DNA from: Daphnia carinata
Taxonomy: Eukaryota; Arthropoda; Branchiopoda; Diplostraca; Daphniidae
Direction of reading: 5' to 3'
DNA length: 64,000 nt
Assembly: GCF_022539665.2 (NCBI RefSeq)
Contig: NW_026712514.1
Location: 1-64,000, forward strand
In this document: positions 20,681-32,672 of the stretch, one piece after another
Layout of the letters: each line of letters begins with the position of its first letter
Numbering within the stretch: the stretch's first letter is position 1
The notes under the pieces: generated by a model
Seen by the model: only the letters and a program-made list of their open reading frames with translations
Database searches by the model: none
Told to the model about the DNA's origin: nothing
Made by a program: the position numbers and the translations under genes

Positions 20681-22805
20681 CGATCTGTCTCTAAAGCTTC
20701 CAAACGAACGGCATAAATACGCGTTGATGCTACAAGCTCGATAAAGTCGCGAAATTCTTTATAACGTACTTTGGCCTGTAATTTGAAATCCAACCCCTTG
20801 ATAAATTTTTGCATAAGGATTATTGTGAACGATTTCTCTGCATAACCTGCTGGATACGCCTTCTTAAAAATCTCGTGCAAGCGGTGCGCATAGTCGACAA
20901 TTTTTTCGCCTGGTTAGCGTTTAGCCTTATTGAATTTTTTAATATAGACTTCGACGTTTTCATCCCCATGAAAGTGATCAAGTAACGCTTCTTTAATGGA
21001 CGCATAATCATGGGGATGCTGCCTGATAATGTTTTGAAGTACTGAAAAAGCCTTATCTGTTATTTTAGCATCTGAATAATCTTTTCTTCTGACCATGCTG
21101 CCCCATCAACTATGCTTTCAAAAGATTCTAGCCAAGAGTCGAAGCGAGAAATTGGACTTCCCGAAAAGGAAGGAAGCAATTGTAGGCGCGAAAAAGTGTG
21201 TTGGTTTGTCTGAAAATCATTTAAGTCGTTGACTGTGGCAGCCCTGAAGGGGAACAAGATTTGGCCATGTTGGGATCAAATATGGGAGGATTTAACGTCT
21301 TTCGGCGTGGATTCGGAGGGTGTCCTGAAATGCTGTTCGTGATTGCCTCAGTTGCACTATCAGATCTTCCTGCCGGCTGGATTGCTAGGCTTGAGGAGGG
21401 TGTTGAGTGCGTGACTGGCAGGAATCCCGGTTTCTTTGGCGTGTTCGCCTTCTCCTCGGAATGCGTTCCGACAGCGGCGATACTTGTTGAGTCGGTGGGG
21501 TTTGCTGTTCTTCCTGGGTCCTCCGAATGTATGACAGCAACTGTCTCAATTCGGTGGTAGCCGGTATGAGAGCGTCACCGATTTCCTTCGTTATCTGCTG
21601 TCCGTCTTGTTGCACCGGTGTCCGGAAGTTGTTGAATTTCGTCTGCAGAGATCTCAGTTCCGACAATAGCGCCTCCAAACCGATTATGGCCTGAACCTTT
21701 CTTAGGTAAGAGACCAGCTGGAGGGTGTCTGTGAGAAATTTCAGCTGGTACTCCTGCAGGGTGTTCTTTAGGAAGTTGGAGAACTCCGTTATCTCGAGTG
21801 TGAGAAGGTAATATGTCTCTTCCTTGCGGTGGTTGATTAAGTTTTCCCTGGGGGCAATGTTGAAAAATTTCTTGTCCGTCTCCGGCGTGAATGTCAGCAA
21901 GTCGGCGATGGTGTAAGTCAGTCCTAGTAGGTAAATCGTAAACTCCCTCGCATAGGTTGTGAATATTGTTATCAGCACGGTCACTTGGGGCTGCGCAACC
22001 TGCGCCGTGGTCAGTCGACTGGCTCTCACTACCAGAATTGCACGCAAGGATTTCAGAATTATCTCCGCTTTTTTCAAATCCGTTGGCACTTTGTTCTGGT
22101 ATTGATACTGCTTCCGGATTGTTTTTATCAACGCTATTAGTTGTCCCCAAATTATCGGATCGGTTGATCGGAAATCCAACTCCCCTTCCTTGAGATACTT
22201 GAGCGTGAGTAGCAGGGACGGTAGCTGACTCGTCGGCTCTGGAAGTATTCTCGATTGATTGGCCTGGATCTCGTGGTATAGGCGATGGAGACCCGAGTTG
22301 TGGTGATTTTCCATCTAATGGACTCTTCTTTTGAAAATAACTGAAAATCGTACTCGAGAGAAAGCTAGTTTTCGACGCAGGTTTAACAAGTGATTTGAAT
22401 GGAAAAAAACGAGAAGCTAACCTTGCATAAACAGACGGCGCGGGCTGAGCAGGTGCAACGGAAGCTTTGCTACGGGCCCAACTTTTCCTAGTGTTATTTT
22501 TTACTAATGGGGCTACGGCCTCGTACGCGGTGTTAGACCTCAATTTTCTCAACTGGGTATTATCAGTCTTTACTTTTGGAGTTAAAACGGGAGAGGCAGA
22601 TTGCTTAACGCTTTCTGTTTCTTTGTCTGACGTCTTACAGTCTTGAAATGTATGCTGGGCGGTCGTGGTAGACGCTAACAATTTTTCAAAACTAATTTAC
22701 TTAGCAATCGTTTCGTCATTGATTTGCACTACGAGCTACAGGAATTAACGGAGTGTTCAAAGGTGTACGAGAAAGTTTATGCCCGCCTGACTTAACATCG
22801 TCCAT
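20680..22805 (-). pseudogene. gag: E2 gag-region fragment, inverted and broken
   Basis: Read leftward from the E2 LTR this holds the leader frame (about 22681-21575), the overprinted frame (22314-21385, with its conserved ATG at 22314 but an early stop), the Gag start ATG at 21268-21266, and the first part of Gag split by frameshifts and a TAA near 20914. It ends abruptly inside Gag at about 20690. No pol, orfX or env follows. It is close in sequence to E1. Confidence 0.8.
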
Positions 22806-22830
22806 CATTGTGGTAGAGCTCTGAAAAAGG

Positions 22831-22839
22831 CTGTCACCA
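22831..22839 (-). promoter_or_regulatory. E2 primer-binding site, altered
   Basis: TGGTGACAG follows the LTR by three bases. It differs from the E3 site at one base within these nine, so it is a decayed version. Confidence 0.5.
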
Positions 22840-22842
22840 TTA

Positions 22843-23659
22843 TGTAGAGCATCTTCCCGTGTGGGAAGACTGACTTTACTGTATTAAGACAATAAGAAAT
22901 AAAAACAAGCTCGGAGGCGTATTTCTCACAATGATGGATTTATGATTTTAAGTGAAACATACTACAAGAAGCAAGACATAGAAAGAAAATAAAGAAACAG
23001 TAGGGAAACGTGAGAGGGAAAGAGAGACAATTATAACCAAGTCTTACCGTGATAACACGAGTAGGTAGCGGAAAGAAATCGACACGGAAGCGAACGAGAT
23101 AACCTCACGCCCACTAAGGCAACTCACAATCAAATAGATTGAACAAGTGTCAAGAAGAGGACAAATGCACTGTCCAAGAATAACTAAGTTTGAACAGATG
23201 CAATTTAAAGCAATTTAGGCAAATAAGTTCACACTAAAGCGTACAATTTACTACACAATACTACTAGCCAGAGATAAGCGCAACAAGAATAAATTCAGGC
23301 GACTACTTTACTCAGATACAAGTTCTTGTCTGATCTTTCCCATATTTTGGGTTCACGATTACACTTCGCATATTGGCAAATTGGTGAGTTACTTTGCGAG
23401 TATTTGCCACCAATCAAAGATGTTTAAAATGGCGTGATAATGGTGCGATGATGGGCGTCGCCCGTGCCGCCAATCAAATGTTTTATAAGTGGCGTGATGC
23501 TGATGACACATGGATGCGTCAGCTAGCTAGCAGGTGTTCATCTAGGTCACCCGTGTTGCGTATATATGTTGTTGCAATTGACATGTTTTATACTAATTAC
23601 TTATTAAAGATACTACAGAAAGGGCATATAAGTTGAAGATGTATATTGGCTTCGTTACA
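22843..23659 (-). mobile_element. E2 5' LTR (817 bp)
   Basis: It is the inverse of the E1 LTR, beginning TGTAACG at 23659 and ending CTCTACA at 22843. Immediately to its right (23660) the sequence is that of the tRNA array unit, so E2 was inserted in or at the edge of the array. Confidence 0.85.
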
Positions 23660-23704
23660 ATAGAAAACCATTTCCTAGTAAATATTGAAATTTGCAAATC
23701 ATTC
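23660..23704 (+). repeat. Partial tRNA-array unit
   Basis: This 45-nt stretch matches the inter-gene part of the 836-bp unit (ATAGAAAACCATTTCCTAG and onward) and continues at 24843 on the far side of the fold-back element. Confidence 0.75.
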
Positions 23705-24834
23705 GGTAGCCGGTGAAATAGGACTGAAATGAAATAGGACTGGAGAAATAGGACTGAAAATTTCCACCCCTATTTCTACCGGAGAAATAGGACTGGGAGA
23801 AATAGGACTGACTTTTAAAAACGTTTAGGACAGTCCTATTTCTCCATGGCATCAGTCCTATTTCTCCTCAGCATCAGTCCTATTCAGTGTTTCCACTTTC
23901 CGCAAAGTGAAAAGCGCACCGTTCAACGCTGCCCCTTGGTGGCTCTTATTGAGGAACATTTTAATTCTGAAGTTGCATAGAGGCGCTAAAGGCAACAGCG
24001 GTTGGGTCAAAAATCTCAAAATCCCCAGATATCCCCCAAATATCTGATATATATATATTTTCCTTAAATCCCCCTAAATAGGGTAATATCCCTAGAAGTG
24101 GAATGGCTGGTCCTATTTCTCCTTAGAAATAGACCTATTTCATTTACCTTGTTCCAAGGGGAACGATGAGCCTCCAATCCGGTAGGCAATGTATTACGTA
24201 AGAGCGGCGGCTTATATACATTTCCCTTTTTAAAAAACCGATGGTGTTCACTCATTAGATAAATAGTTCACAAAACCTTTTTTGCTTATCCTATTTTAAT
24301 TTAAATTACAGGAGAACATGAACTATATTGTATTTAATAGAGTTCATTAAACAAACTACTATTAGACATACTACAGAAATATTTATTACTTATATCGCAC
24401 ATTATGTGGTCATAACCAACTTTTCCAATTGAACTAATGTTTTACTATTTCATACATCTTTCGTTATATACAGCTCTTACATATTCAGATTTTGCTCTAA
24501 TAATATTTTATTAAATGAACTCTATTAGATTCAAAATAATTCATGTTCCCCAGCAAATAAAATTAAAATAGGATAAGAGATAAAACATTTGTGAACCATT
24601 TAAATAATGAGTAAACGCCATCGATTTTTGACAAAGAGAAATGGATATAAGCCGGTGCTCTTACGCCAGATTGGAGGCTCATCGTTCCCCTTGGAACAAG
24701 GTAAATAAAATAGAACTATTGCTAAGGAGAAATAGGACTGATGCCGAGGAGAAATAGGACTGTCCTAAAAGTTTTTAAAAGTCAGTCCTATTTCTCCAGT
24801 CCTATTTCGTTTCAGTCCCATTTCACCGCCAATC
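23705..24834. mobile_element. Fold-back DNA element, GGAGAAATAGGACTG repeats
   Basis: This 1,130-bp element is flanked by identical AATCATTC (23697-23704 and 24835-24842). The ends share GGTGAAAT, one variable base, then GGACTG. The word GAAATAGGACTG is repeated several times near each end in opposite orientation. Inner arms of about 190 nt (near 24110-24300 and 24550-24740) are also inverted copies, with AACGATGAGCCTCCAAT and its complement. There is no transposase frame. An 8-bp duplication fits hAT-like or related transposases; the family is not established. Confidence 0.75.
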
Positions 24835-25078
24835 AATCATTCAAATAATGTCAATAACGTTTGAAAGAGACTACATTCATCTTGATCACTTATAGAACAA
24901 TATTTTGCATTATTTGTACATAAAAAATTTGCCCATGAATGCAGAACTTATATAAAATTTAAGTGCCATTTATATCTGAAAATGGACTAATGCGACAACA
25001 GAAACAAGAATGATTAAATTTGATAATATAATTGACCAAAAAACATCTGGGTTACAGTAAGATCGAGTCTATATAAAT

Positions 25079-25150
25079 GGGGTTGTAACTCAGAGGTAGA
25101 GTGTTTGCTTCGCATGTGAGAAGCCCGGAGTTCAATCCTCCGCTACTCCA
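25079..25150 (+). tRNA. tRNA-Ala(CGC)
   Basis: Unit 1. Stem TTTGC/GTGAG, loop TTCGCAT. Acceptor GGGGTTG/CTACTCC leaves a U6xU67 mismatch (majority CGC type). Confidence 0.85.
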
Positions 25151-25482
25151 ACCCAAAGAAGGATTTTTAATACATTCGAATTACCGAATTCCATCATCAT
25201 GAAAAAGTAACTCATCGAATTATAGGTAGCATTACATGTAAAAGCAACTGCAATAAAACCAACGATGTTGATAGCCTACAAACAATTTGGAACTATAATT
25301 AAAGATTGCACTACTGGTTCATTTCAAAGAATACCAAGTATGCACACATTTTAATTAAGACAAATGTAATATCTAACTAAGAAAATTTCTTTTGAATCAA
25401 TTTACAAGCAGTAACAAGGACGATTGAAATTTTACCTGAAATTTGCAAAAAACGTAATTTGTGTAAATTGATATGAAAATGT

Positions 25483-25554
25483 GGGGTTGTAACTCAGTGG
25501 TAGAGTGCTCGCTTTGCATGCGAAAAGCCCGGAGTTCAATCCTCCGCAGCTCCA
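25483..25554 (+). tRNA. tRNA-Ala(TGC)
   Basis: Unit 1. Stem CTCGC/GCGAA has a C27xA43 mismatch (mixed allele). Acceptor GGGGTTG/CAGCTCC is fully paired with one G:U. Confidence 0.88.
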
Positions 25555-25914
25555 ATTCACTTCTTTCTATATCTAGTTATTTCCATTGGTGTTGTGAAAC
25601 AGAACAAGTTTTTCCAGTCCCGTTTTTCCAAGCATAGAAAACCATTTCCTAGTAAATATTGAAATTAGCAAATCATTCCAATAATGTCAATAACGTTTGA
25701 AAGAGACTACATCCATGTTGATCACTTATAGAACAATATTTTGCATTATTTGTACATAAAAAATTTGCCCATGAATGCAGAACTTATATAAAATTTAAGT
25801 GCCATTTATATCTGAAAATGGACTAATGCGACAACGGAAACAAGAATGATTAAATTTGATAATATAATTGACCAAAAAACATCTGGGTTACAGTAAGATC
25901 GAGTCAATAGTAAT

Positions 25915-25986
25915 GGGGTAGTAACTCAGAGGTAGAGTGCTCGCTTCGCATGTGAGAAGCCCGGAGTTCAATCCTCCGCTACTCCA
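25915..25986 (+). tRNA. tRNA-Ala(CGC), fully paired allele B
   Basis: Unit 2. The only CGC gene with acceptor GGGGTAG, which pairs throughout with CTACTCC. Stem CTCGC/GTGAG. The upstream TATA-like word is changed to CAATAGTAAT. Confidence 0.88.
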
Positions 25987-26318
25987 TATAAATGAAAGAT
26001 TTTTAATACATTCGAATTAACGAATTCCATCATCATGAAAAAGTAACTCATCGAATTATAGGTAGCATTACATGTAAAAGCAACTGCAATAAAACCAACG
26101 ATGTTGATAGTCTACAAACAATTTGGAACTATAATTAAAGATTGCACTACTGGTTCATTTCAAAGAATACCAAGTATGCACACATTTTAATTAAGACAAA
26201 TGTAATATCTAACTAAGAAAATTTCTTTTGAATCAATTTACAAGCAGTAACAAGGACGATTGAAATTTTACCTGAAATTTGCAAAAAACGTAATTTGTGT
26301 AAATTGATATGAAAATGT

Positions 26319-26390
26319 GGGGTTGTAACTCAGTGGTAGAGTGTTCGCTTTGCATGCGAAAAGCCCGGAGTTCAATCCTCCGCAGCTCCA
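26319..26390 (+). tRNA. tRNA-Ala(TGC)
   Basis: Unit 2. Stem TTCGC/GCGAA, fully paired. Confidence 0.9.
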
Positions 26391-26750
26391 ATTCACTTAT
26401 TTCTATATCTAGTTATTTCCATTGGTGTTGTGAAATAGAAAAAGTTTTTCCAGTCCTGTTTTTCCAAGCATAGAAAACCATTTCCTAGTAAATATTGAAA
26501 TTAGCAAATCATTCCAATAATGTCAATAACGTTTGAAAGAGACTACATCCATGTTGATCACTTATAGAACAATATTTTGCATTATTTGTACATAAAAAAT
26601 TTGCCCATGAATGCAGAACTTATATAAAATTTAAGTGCCATTTATATCTGAAAATGGACTAATGCGACAACGGAAACAAGAATGATTAAATTTGATAATA
26701 TAATTGACCAAAAAACATCTGGGTTACAGTAAGATCGAGTCTATATAAAT

Positions 26751-26822
26751 GGGGTTGTAACTCAGAGGTAGAGTGTTTGCTTCGCATGTGAGAAGCCCGG
26801 AGTTCAATCCTCCGCTACTCCA
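26751..26822 (+). tRNA. tRNA-Ala(CGC)
   Basis: Unit 3. Majority type: stem TTTGC/GTGAG, U6xU67. Confidence 0.85.
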
Positions 26823-27154
26823 ACCCAAAGAAAGATTTTTAATACATTCGAATTAACGAATTCCATCATCATGAAAAAGTAACTCATCGAATTATAGGTA
26901 GCATTACATGTAAAAGCAACTGCAATAAAACCAACGATGTTGATAGTCTACAAACAATTTGGAACTATAATTAAAGATTGCACTACTGGTTCATTTCAAA
27001 GAATACCAAGTATGCACACATTTTAATTAAGACAAATGTAATATCTAACTAAGAAAATTTCTTTTGAATCAATTTACAAGCAGTAACAAGGACGATTGAA
27101 ATTTTACCTGAAATTTGCAAAAAACGTAATTTGTGTAAATTGATATGAAAATGT

Positions 27155-27226
27155 GGGGTTGTAACTCAGTGGTAGAGTGTTCGCTTTGCATGCGAAAAGC
27201 CCGGAGTTCAATCCTCCGCAGCTCCA
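27155..27226 (+). tRNA. tRNA-Ala(TGC)
   Basis: Unit 3. Stem TTCGC/GCGAA, fully paired. Confidence 0.9.
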
Positions 27227-27586
27227 ATTCACTTATTTCTATATCTAGTTATTTCCATTGGTGTTGTGAAATAGAAAAAGTTTTTCCAGTCCTGTTTTTC
27301 CAAGCATAGAAAACCATTTCCTAGTAAATATTGAAATTAGCAAATCATTCCAATAATGTCAATAACGTTTGAAAGAGACTACATCCATGTTGATCACTTA
27401 TAGAACAATATTTTGCATTATTTGTACATAAAAAATTTGCCCATGAATGCAGAACTTATATAAAATTTAAGTGCCATTTATATCTGAAAATGGACTAATG
27501 CGACAACGGAAACAAGAATGATTAAATTTGATAATATAATTGACCAAAAAACATCTGGGTTACAGTAAGATCGAGTCTATATAAAT

Positions 27587-27658
27587 GGGGTTGTAACTCA
27601 GAGGTAGAGTGTTTGCTTCGCATGTGAGAAGCCCGGAGTTCAATCCTCCGCTACTCCA
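27587..27658 (+). tRNA. tRNA-Ala(CGC)
   Basis: Unit 4. Majority type: stem TTTGC/GTGAG, U6xU67. Confidence 0.85.
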
Positions 27659-27990
27659 ACCCAAAGAAAGATTTTTAATACATTCGAATTAACGAATTCC
27701 ATCATCATGAAAAAGTAACTCATCGAATTATAGGTAGCATTACATGTAAAAGCAACTGCAATAAAACCAACGATGTTGATAGTCTACAAACAATTTGGAA
27801 CTATAATTAAAGATTGCACTACTGGTTCATTTCAAAGAATACCAAGTATGCACACATTTTAATTAAGACAAATGTAATATCTAACTAAGAAAATTTCTTT
27901 TGAATCAATTTACAAGCAGTAACAAGGACGATTGAAATTTTACCTGAAATTTGCAAAAAACGTAATTTGTGTAAATTGATATGAAAATGT

Positions 27991-28062
27991 GGGGTTGTAA
28001 CTCAGTGGTAGAGTGTTCGCTTTGCATGCGAAAAGCCCGGAGTTCAATCCTCCGCAGCTCCA
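27991..28062 (+). tRNA. tRNA-Ala(TGC)
   Basis: Unit 4. Stem TTCGC/GCGAA, fully paired. Confidence 0.9.
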
Positions 28063-28422
28063 ATTCACTTATTTCTATATCTAGTTATTTCCATTGGTGT
28101 TGTGAAATAGAAAAAGTTTTTCCAGTCCTGTTTTTCCAAGCATAGAAAACCATTTCCTAGTAAATATTGAAATTAGCAAATCATTCCAATAATGTCAATA
28201 ACGTTTGAAAGAGACTACATCCATGTTGATCACTTATAGAACAATATTTTCCATTATTTGTACATAAAAAATTTGCCCATGAATGCAGAACTTATATAAA
28301 ATTTAAGTGCCATTTATATCTGAAAATGGACTAATGCGACAACGGAAACAAGAATGATTAAATTTGATAATATAATTGACCAAAAAACATCTGGGTTACA
28401 GTAAGATCGAGTCTATATAAAT

Positions 28423-28494
28423 GGGGTTGTAACTCAGAGGTAGAGTGTTCGCTTCGCATGTGAGAAGCCCGGAGTTCAATCCTCCGCTACTCCA
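28423..28494 (+). tRNA. tRNA-Ala(CGC)
   Basis: Unit 5. Stem TTCGC/GTGAG, a variant with C29 pairing G41. U6xU67 present. Confidence 0.85.
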
Positions 28495-28826
28495 ACCCAA
28501 AGAAAGATTTTTAATACATTCGAATTAACGAATTCCATCATCATGAAAAAGTAACTCATCGAATTATAGGTAGCATTACATGTAAAAGCAACTGCAATAA
28601 AACCAACGATGTTGATAGTCTACAAACAATTTGGAACTATAATTAAAGATTGCACTACTGGTTCATTTCAAAGAATACCAAGTATGCACACATTTTAATT
28701 AAGACAAATGTAATATCTAACTAAGAAAATTTCTTTTGAATCAATTTACAAGCAGTAACAAGGACGATTGAAATTTTACCTGAAATTTGCAAAAAACGTA
28801 ATTTGTGTAAATTGATATGAAAATGT

Positions 28827-28898
28827 GGGGTGGTAACTCAGTGGTAGAATGCTCGCTTTGCATGCGAGAAGTCCAGAGTTCAATCCTCCGCAGCTCCA
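28827..28898 (+). tRNA. tRNA-Ala(TGC), variant
   Basis: Unit 5. Acceptor GGGGTGG gives G6xA67. Stem CTCGC/GCGAG is paired. T-stem CAGAG/CTCCG has an AxC mismatch, and base 24 is changed (TAGAATG). Perhaps weakened. Confidence 0.75.
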
Positions 28899-29258
28899 AT
28901 TCACTTATTTCTATATCTAGTTATTTCCATTGGTGTTGTGAAATAGAAAAAGTTTTTCCAGTCCTGTTTTTCCAAGCATAGAAAACCATTTCCTAGTAAA
29001 TATTGAAATTAGCAAATCATTCCAATAATGTCAATAACGTTTGAAAGAGACTACATCCATGTTGATCACTTATAGAACAATATTTTCCATTATTTGTACA
29101 TAAAAAATTTGCCCATGAATGCAGAACTTATATAAAATTTAAGTGCCATTTATATCTGAAAATGGACTAATGCGACAACGGAAACAAGAATGATTAAATT
29201 TGATAATATAATTGACCAAAAAACATCTGGGTTACAGTAAGATCGAGTCTATATAAAT

Positions 29259-29330
29259 GGGGTTGTAACTCAGAGGTAGAGTGTTTGCTTCGCATGTGAG
29301 AAGCCCGGAGTTCAATCCTCCGCTACTCCA
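29259..29330 (+). tRNA. tRNA-Ala(CGC)
   Basis: Unit 6. Majority type: stem TTTGC/GTGAG, U6xU67. Confidence 0.85.
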
Positions 29331-29662
29331 ACCCAAAGAAAGATTTTTAATACATTCGAATTAACGAATTCCATCATCATGAAAAAGTAACTCATCGAAT
29401 TATAGGTAGCATTACATGTAAAAGCAACTGCAATAAAACCAACGATGTTGATAGTCTACAAACAATTTGGAACTATAATTAAAGATTGCACTACTGGTTC
29501 ATTTCAAAGAATACCAAGTATGCACACATTTTAATTAAGACAAATGTAATATCTAACTCAGAAAATTTCTTTTGAATCAATTTACAAGCAGTAACAAGGA
29601 CGATTGAAATTTTACCTGAAATTTGCAAAAAACGTAATTTGTGTAAATTGATATGAAAATGT

Positions 29663-29732
29663 GGGGTTGTAACTCAGTGGTTGTGTTCGCTTTGCATGCG
29701 AAAAGCCCGGAGTTCAATCCTCCGCAGCTCCA
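29663..29732 (+). pseudogene. tRNA-Ala(TGC) with D-arm deletion
   Basis: Unit 6. Reads CAGTGGTTGTGTTCGC, two bases shorter than CAGTGGTAGAGTGTTCGC, which destroys the 3' side of the D-stem. The rest is normal (TTCGC/GCGAA). Probably non-functional. Confidence 0.75.
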
Positions 29733-30092
29733 ATTCACTTCTTTCTATATCTAGTTATTTCCATTGGTTTTGTGAAATAGAAAAAGTTTTTCCAGTCCTG
29801 TTTTTCCAAGCATAGAAAACCATTTCCTAGTAAATATTGAAATTAGCAAATCATTCCAATAATGTCAATAACGTTTGAAAGAGACTACATCCATGTTGAT
29901 CACTTATAGAACAATATTTTGCATTATTTGTACATAAAACATTTGCCCATGAATGCAGAACTTATATAAAATTTAAGTGCCATTTATATCTGAAAATGGA
30001 CTAATGCGACAACAGAAACAAGAATGATTAAATTTGATAATATAATTGACCAAAAAACATCTTGGTTTCAGTAAGATCGAGTCTATATAAAT

Positions 30093-30164
30093 GGGGTTGT
30101 AACTCAGAGGTAGAGTGTTTGCTTCGCATGTGAAAAGCCCGAATTTCAATCCTCCGCAACTGCA
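30093..30164 (+). pseudogene. tRNA-Ala(CGC), T-arm and acceptor damaged
   Basis: Unit 7. T-stem CGAAT/CTCCG has two mismatches and the 3' acceptor CAACTGC breaks the G2 pair. Stem TTTGC/GTGAA. The same changes recur at 31765. Confidence 0.75.
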
Positions 30165-30496
30165 ACTCAAAGAAGGATTTTTAATACATTCGAATTACCG
30201 AATTCCATCATCATGAAAAAGTAACTCATCGAATTATAGGTAGCATTGCATGTAAAAGCAACTGCAATAAAACCAACGATGTTGATAGTCTACAAACAAT
30301 TTGGAACTATAATTAAAGATTGCACTACTGGTTCATTTCAAAGAATACCAAGTATGCACACATTTTAATTAAGACAAATGTAATATCTAACTAAGAAAAT
30401 TTCTTTTGAATCAATTTACAAGCAGTAACAAGGACGATTGAAATTTTACCTGAAATTTGCAAAAAACGTAATTTGTGTAAATTGATATGAAAATGT

Positions 30497-30566
30497 GGGG
30501 TTGTAACTCAGTGGTTGTGTTCGCTTTGCATGCGAAAAGCCCGGAGTTCAATCCTCCGCAGCTCCA
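30497..30566 (+). pseudogene. tRNA-Ala(TGC) with D-arm deletion
   Basis: Unit 7. Same two-base D-arm deletion as 29663. Stem TTCGC/GCGAA. Confidence 0.75.
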
Positions 30567-30926
30567 ATTCACCTCTTTCTATATCTAGTTATTTCCATTG
30601 GTGTTGTGAAATAGAAAAAGTTTTTCCAGTCCTGTTTTTCCAAGCATAGAAAACCATTTCCTAGTAAATATTGAAATTAGCAAATCATTCCAATAATGTC
30701 AATAACGTTTGAAAGAGACTACATCCATGTTGATCACTTATAGAACAATATTTTGCATTATTTGTACATAAAACATTTGCCCATGAATGCAGAACTTATA
30801 TAAAATTTAAGTGCCATTTATATCTGAAAATGGACTAATGCGACAACAGAAACAAGAATGATTAAATTTGATAATATAATTGACCAAAAAACATCTGGGT
30901 TTCAGTAAGATCGAGTCTATATAAAT

Positions 30927-31000
30927 GGGGTTGTAACTCAGAGGTAGAGAGTGTTTGCTTCGCATGTGAGAAGCCCGGAGTTCAATCCTCCGCTACTCCA
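30927..31000 (+). pseudogene. tRNA-Ala(CGC) with D-arm insertion
   Basis: Unit 8. GGTAGAGAGTG carries an extra GA, making 74 nt. Stem TTTGC/GTGAG, U6xU67. May fold with an enlarged D-arm. Confidence 0.65.
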
Positions 31001-31332
31001 ACCCAAAGAAGGATTTTTAATACATTCAAATTACCGAATTCCATCATCATGAAAAAGTAACTCATCGAATTATAGGTAGCATTACATGTAAAAGCAACTG
31101 CAATAAAACCAACGATGTTGATAGTCTACAAACAATTTGGAACTATAATTAAAGATTGCACTACTGGTTCATTTCAAAGAATACCAAGTATGCACACATT
31201 TTAATTAAGACAAATGTAATATCTAACTAAGAAAATTTCTTTTGAATCAATTTACAAGCAGTAACAAGGACGATTGAAATTTTACCTGAAATTTGCAAAA
31301 AACGTAATTTGTGTAAATTGATATGAAAATGT

Positions 31333-31404
31333 GGGGTTGTAACTCAGTGGTAGAGTGCTCGCTTTGCATGCGAGAAGCCCGGAGTTCAATCCTCCGCAGC
31401 TCCA
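31333..31404 (+). tRNA. tRNA-Ala(TGC)
   Basis: Unit 8. Stem CTCGC/GCGAG, fully paired. Confidence 0.9.
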
Positions 31405-31764
31405 ATTTACTTCTTTCTATATCTAGTTATTTCCATTGGTGTTGTGAAACAGAACTAGTTTTTCCAGTCCCGTTTTTCCAAGCATAGAAAACCATTTCCT
31501 AGTAAATATTGAAATTAGCAAATCATTCCAATAATGTCAATAACGTTTGAAAGAGACTACATCCATGTTGATCACTTATAGAACAATATTTTGCATTATT
31601 TGTACATAAAACATTTGCCCATGAATGCAGAACTTATATAAAATTTAAGTGCCATTTATATCTGAAAATGGACTAATGCGACAACAGAAACAAGAATGAT
31701 TAAATTTGATAATATAATTGACCAAAAAACATCTTGGTTTCAGTAAGATCGAGTCTATATAAAT

Positions 31765-31836
31765 GGGGTTGTAACTCAGAGGTAGAGTGTTTGCTTCGCA
31801 TGTGAAAAGCCCGAATTTCAATCCTCCGCAACTGCA
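31765..31836 (+). pseudogene. tRNA-Ala(CGC), T-arm and acceptor damaged
   Basis: Unit 9. Carries the same T-stem and CAACTGC changes as 30093, so it is a recent copy of unit 7. Confidence 0.75.
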
Positions 31837-32168
31837 ACTCAAAGAAGGATTTTTAATACATTCGAATTACCGAATTCCATCATCATGAAAAAGTAACTCA
31901 TCGAATTATAGGTAGCATTGCATGTAAAAGCAACTGCAATAAAACCAACGATGTTGATAGTCTACAAACAATTTGGAACTATAATTAAAGATTGCACTAC
32001 TGGTTCATTTCAAAGAATACCAAGTATGCACACATTTTAATTAAGACAAATGTAATATCTAACTAAGAAAATTTCTTTTGAATCAATTTACAAGCAGTAA
32101 CAAGGACGATTGAAATTTTACCTGAAATTTGCAAAAAACGTAATTTGTGTAAATTGATATGAAAATGT

Positions 32169-32238
32169 GGGGTTGTAACTCAGTGGTTGTGTTCGCTTTG
32201 CATGCGAAAAGCCCGGAGTTCAATCCTCCGCAGCTCCA
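32169..32238 (+). pseudogene. tRNA-Ala(TGC) with D-arm deletion
   Basis: Unit 9. Same D-arm deletion as 29663 and 30497. Confidence 0.75.
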
Positions 32239-32598
32239 ATTCACCTCTTTCTATATCTAGTTATTTCCATTGGTGTTGTGAAATAGAAAAAGTTTTTCCA
32301 GTCCTGTTTTTCCAAGCATAGAAAACCATTTCCTAGTAAATATTGAAATTAGCAAATCATTCCAATAATGTCAATAACGTTTGAAAGAGACTACATCCAT
32401 GTTGATCACTTATAGAACAATATTTTGCATTATTTGTACATAAAAAATTTGCCCATGAATGCAGAACTTATATAAAATTTAAGTGCCATTTATATCTGAA
32501 AATGGACTAATGCGACAACAGAAACAAGAATGATTAAATTTGATAATATAATTGACCAAAAAACATCTGGGTTTCAGTAAGATCGAGTCTATATAAAT

Positions 32599-32672
32599 GG
32601 GGTTGTAACTCAGAGGTAGAGAGTGTTTGCTTCGCATGTGAAAAGCCCGGAGTTCAATCCTCCGCTACTCCA
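32599..32672 (+). pseudogene. tRNA-Ala(CGC) with D-arm insertion
   Basis: Unit 10. Same extra GA as 30927, but with stem TTTGC/GTGAA. Acceptor still U6xU67, so it is a further mosaic. Confidence 0.65.

Noticed and set aside
29973-30170. Recurring minus-strand frames of 61-65 codons across the tRNA array (also 31645, 47900, 48724, 51231, 53749, 56244)
   Set aside because: They are antisense readings of the CGC tRNA genes and their spacers. They repeat only because the unit repeats, and single-base spacer differences destroy them in other units.
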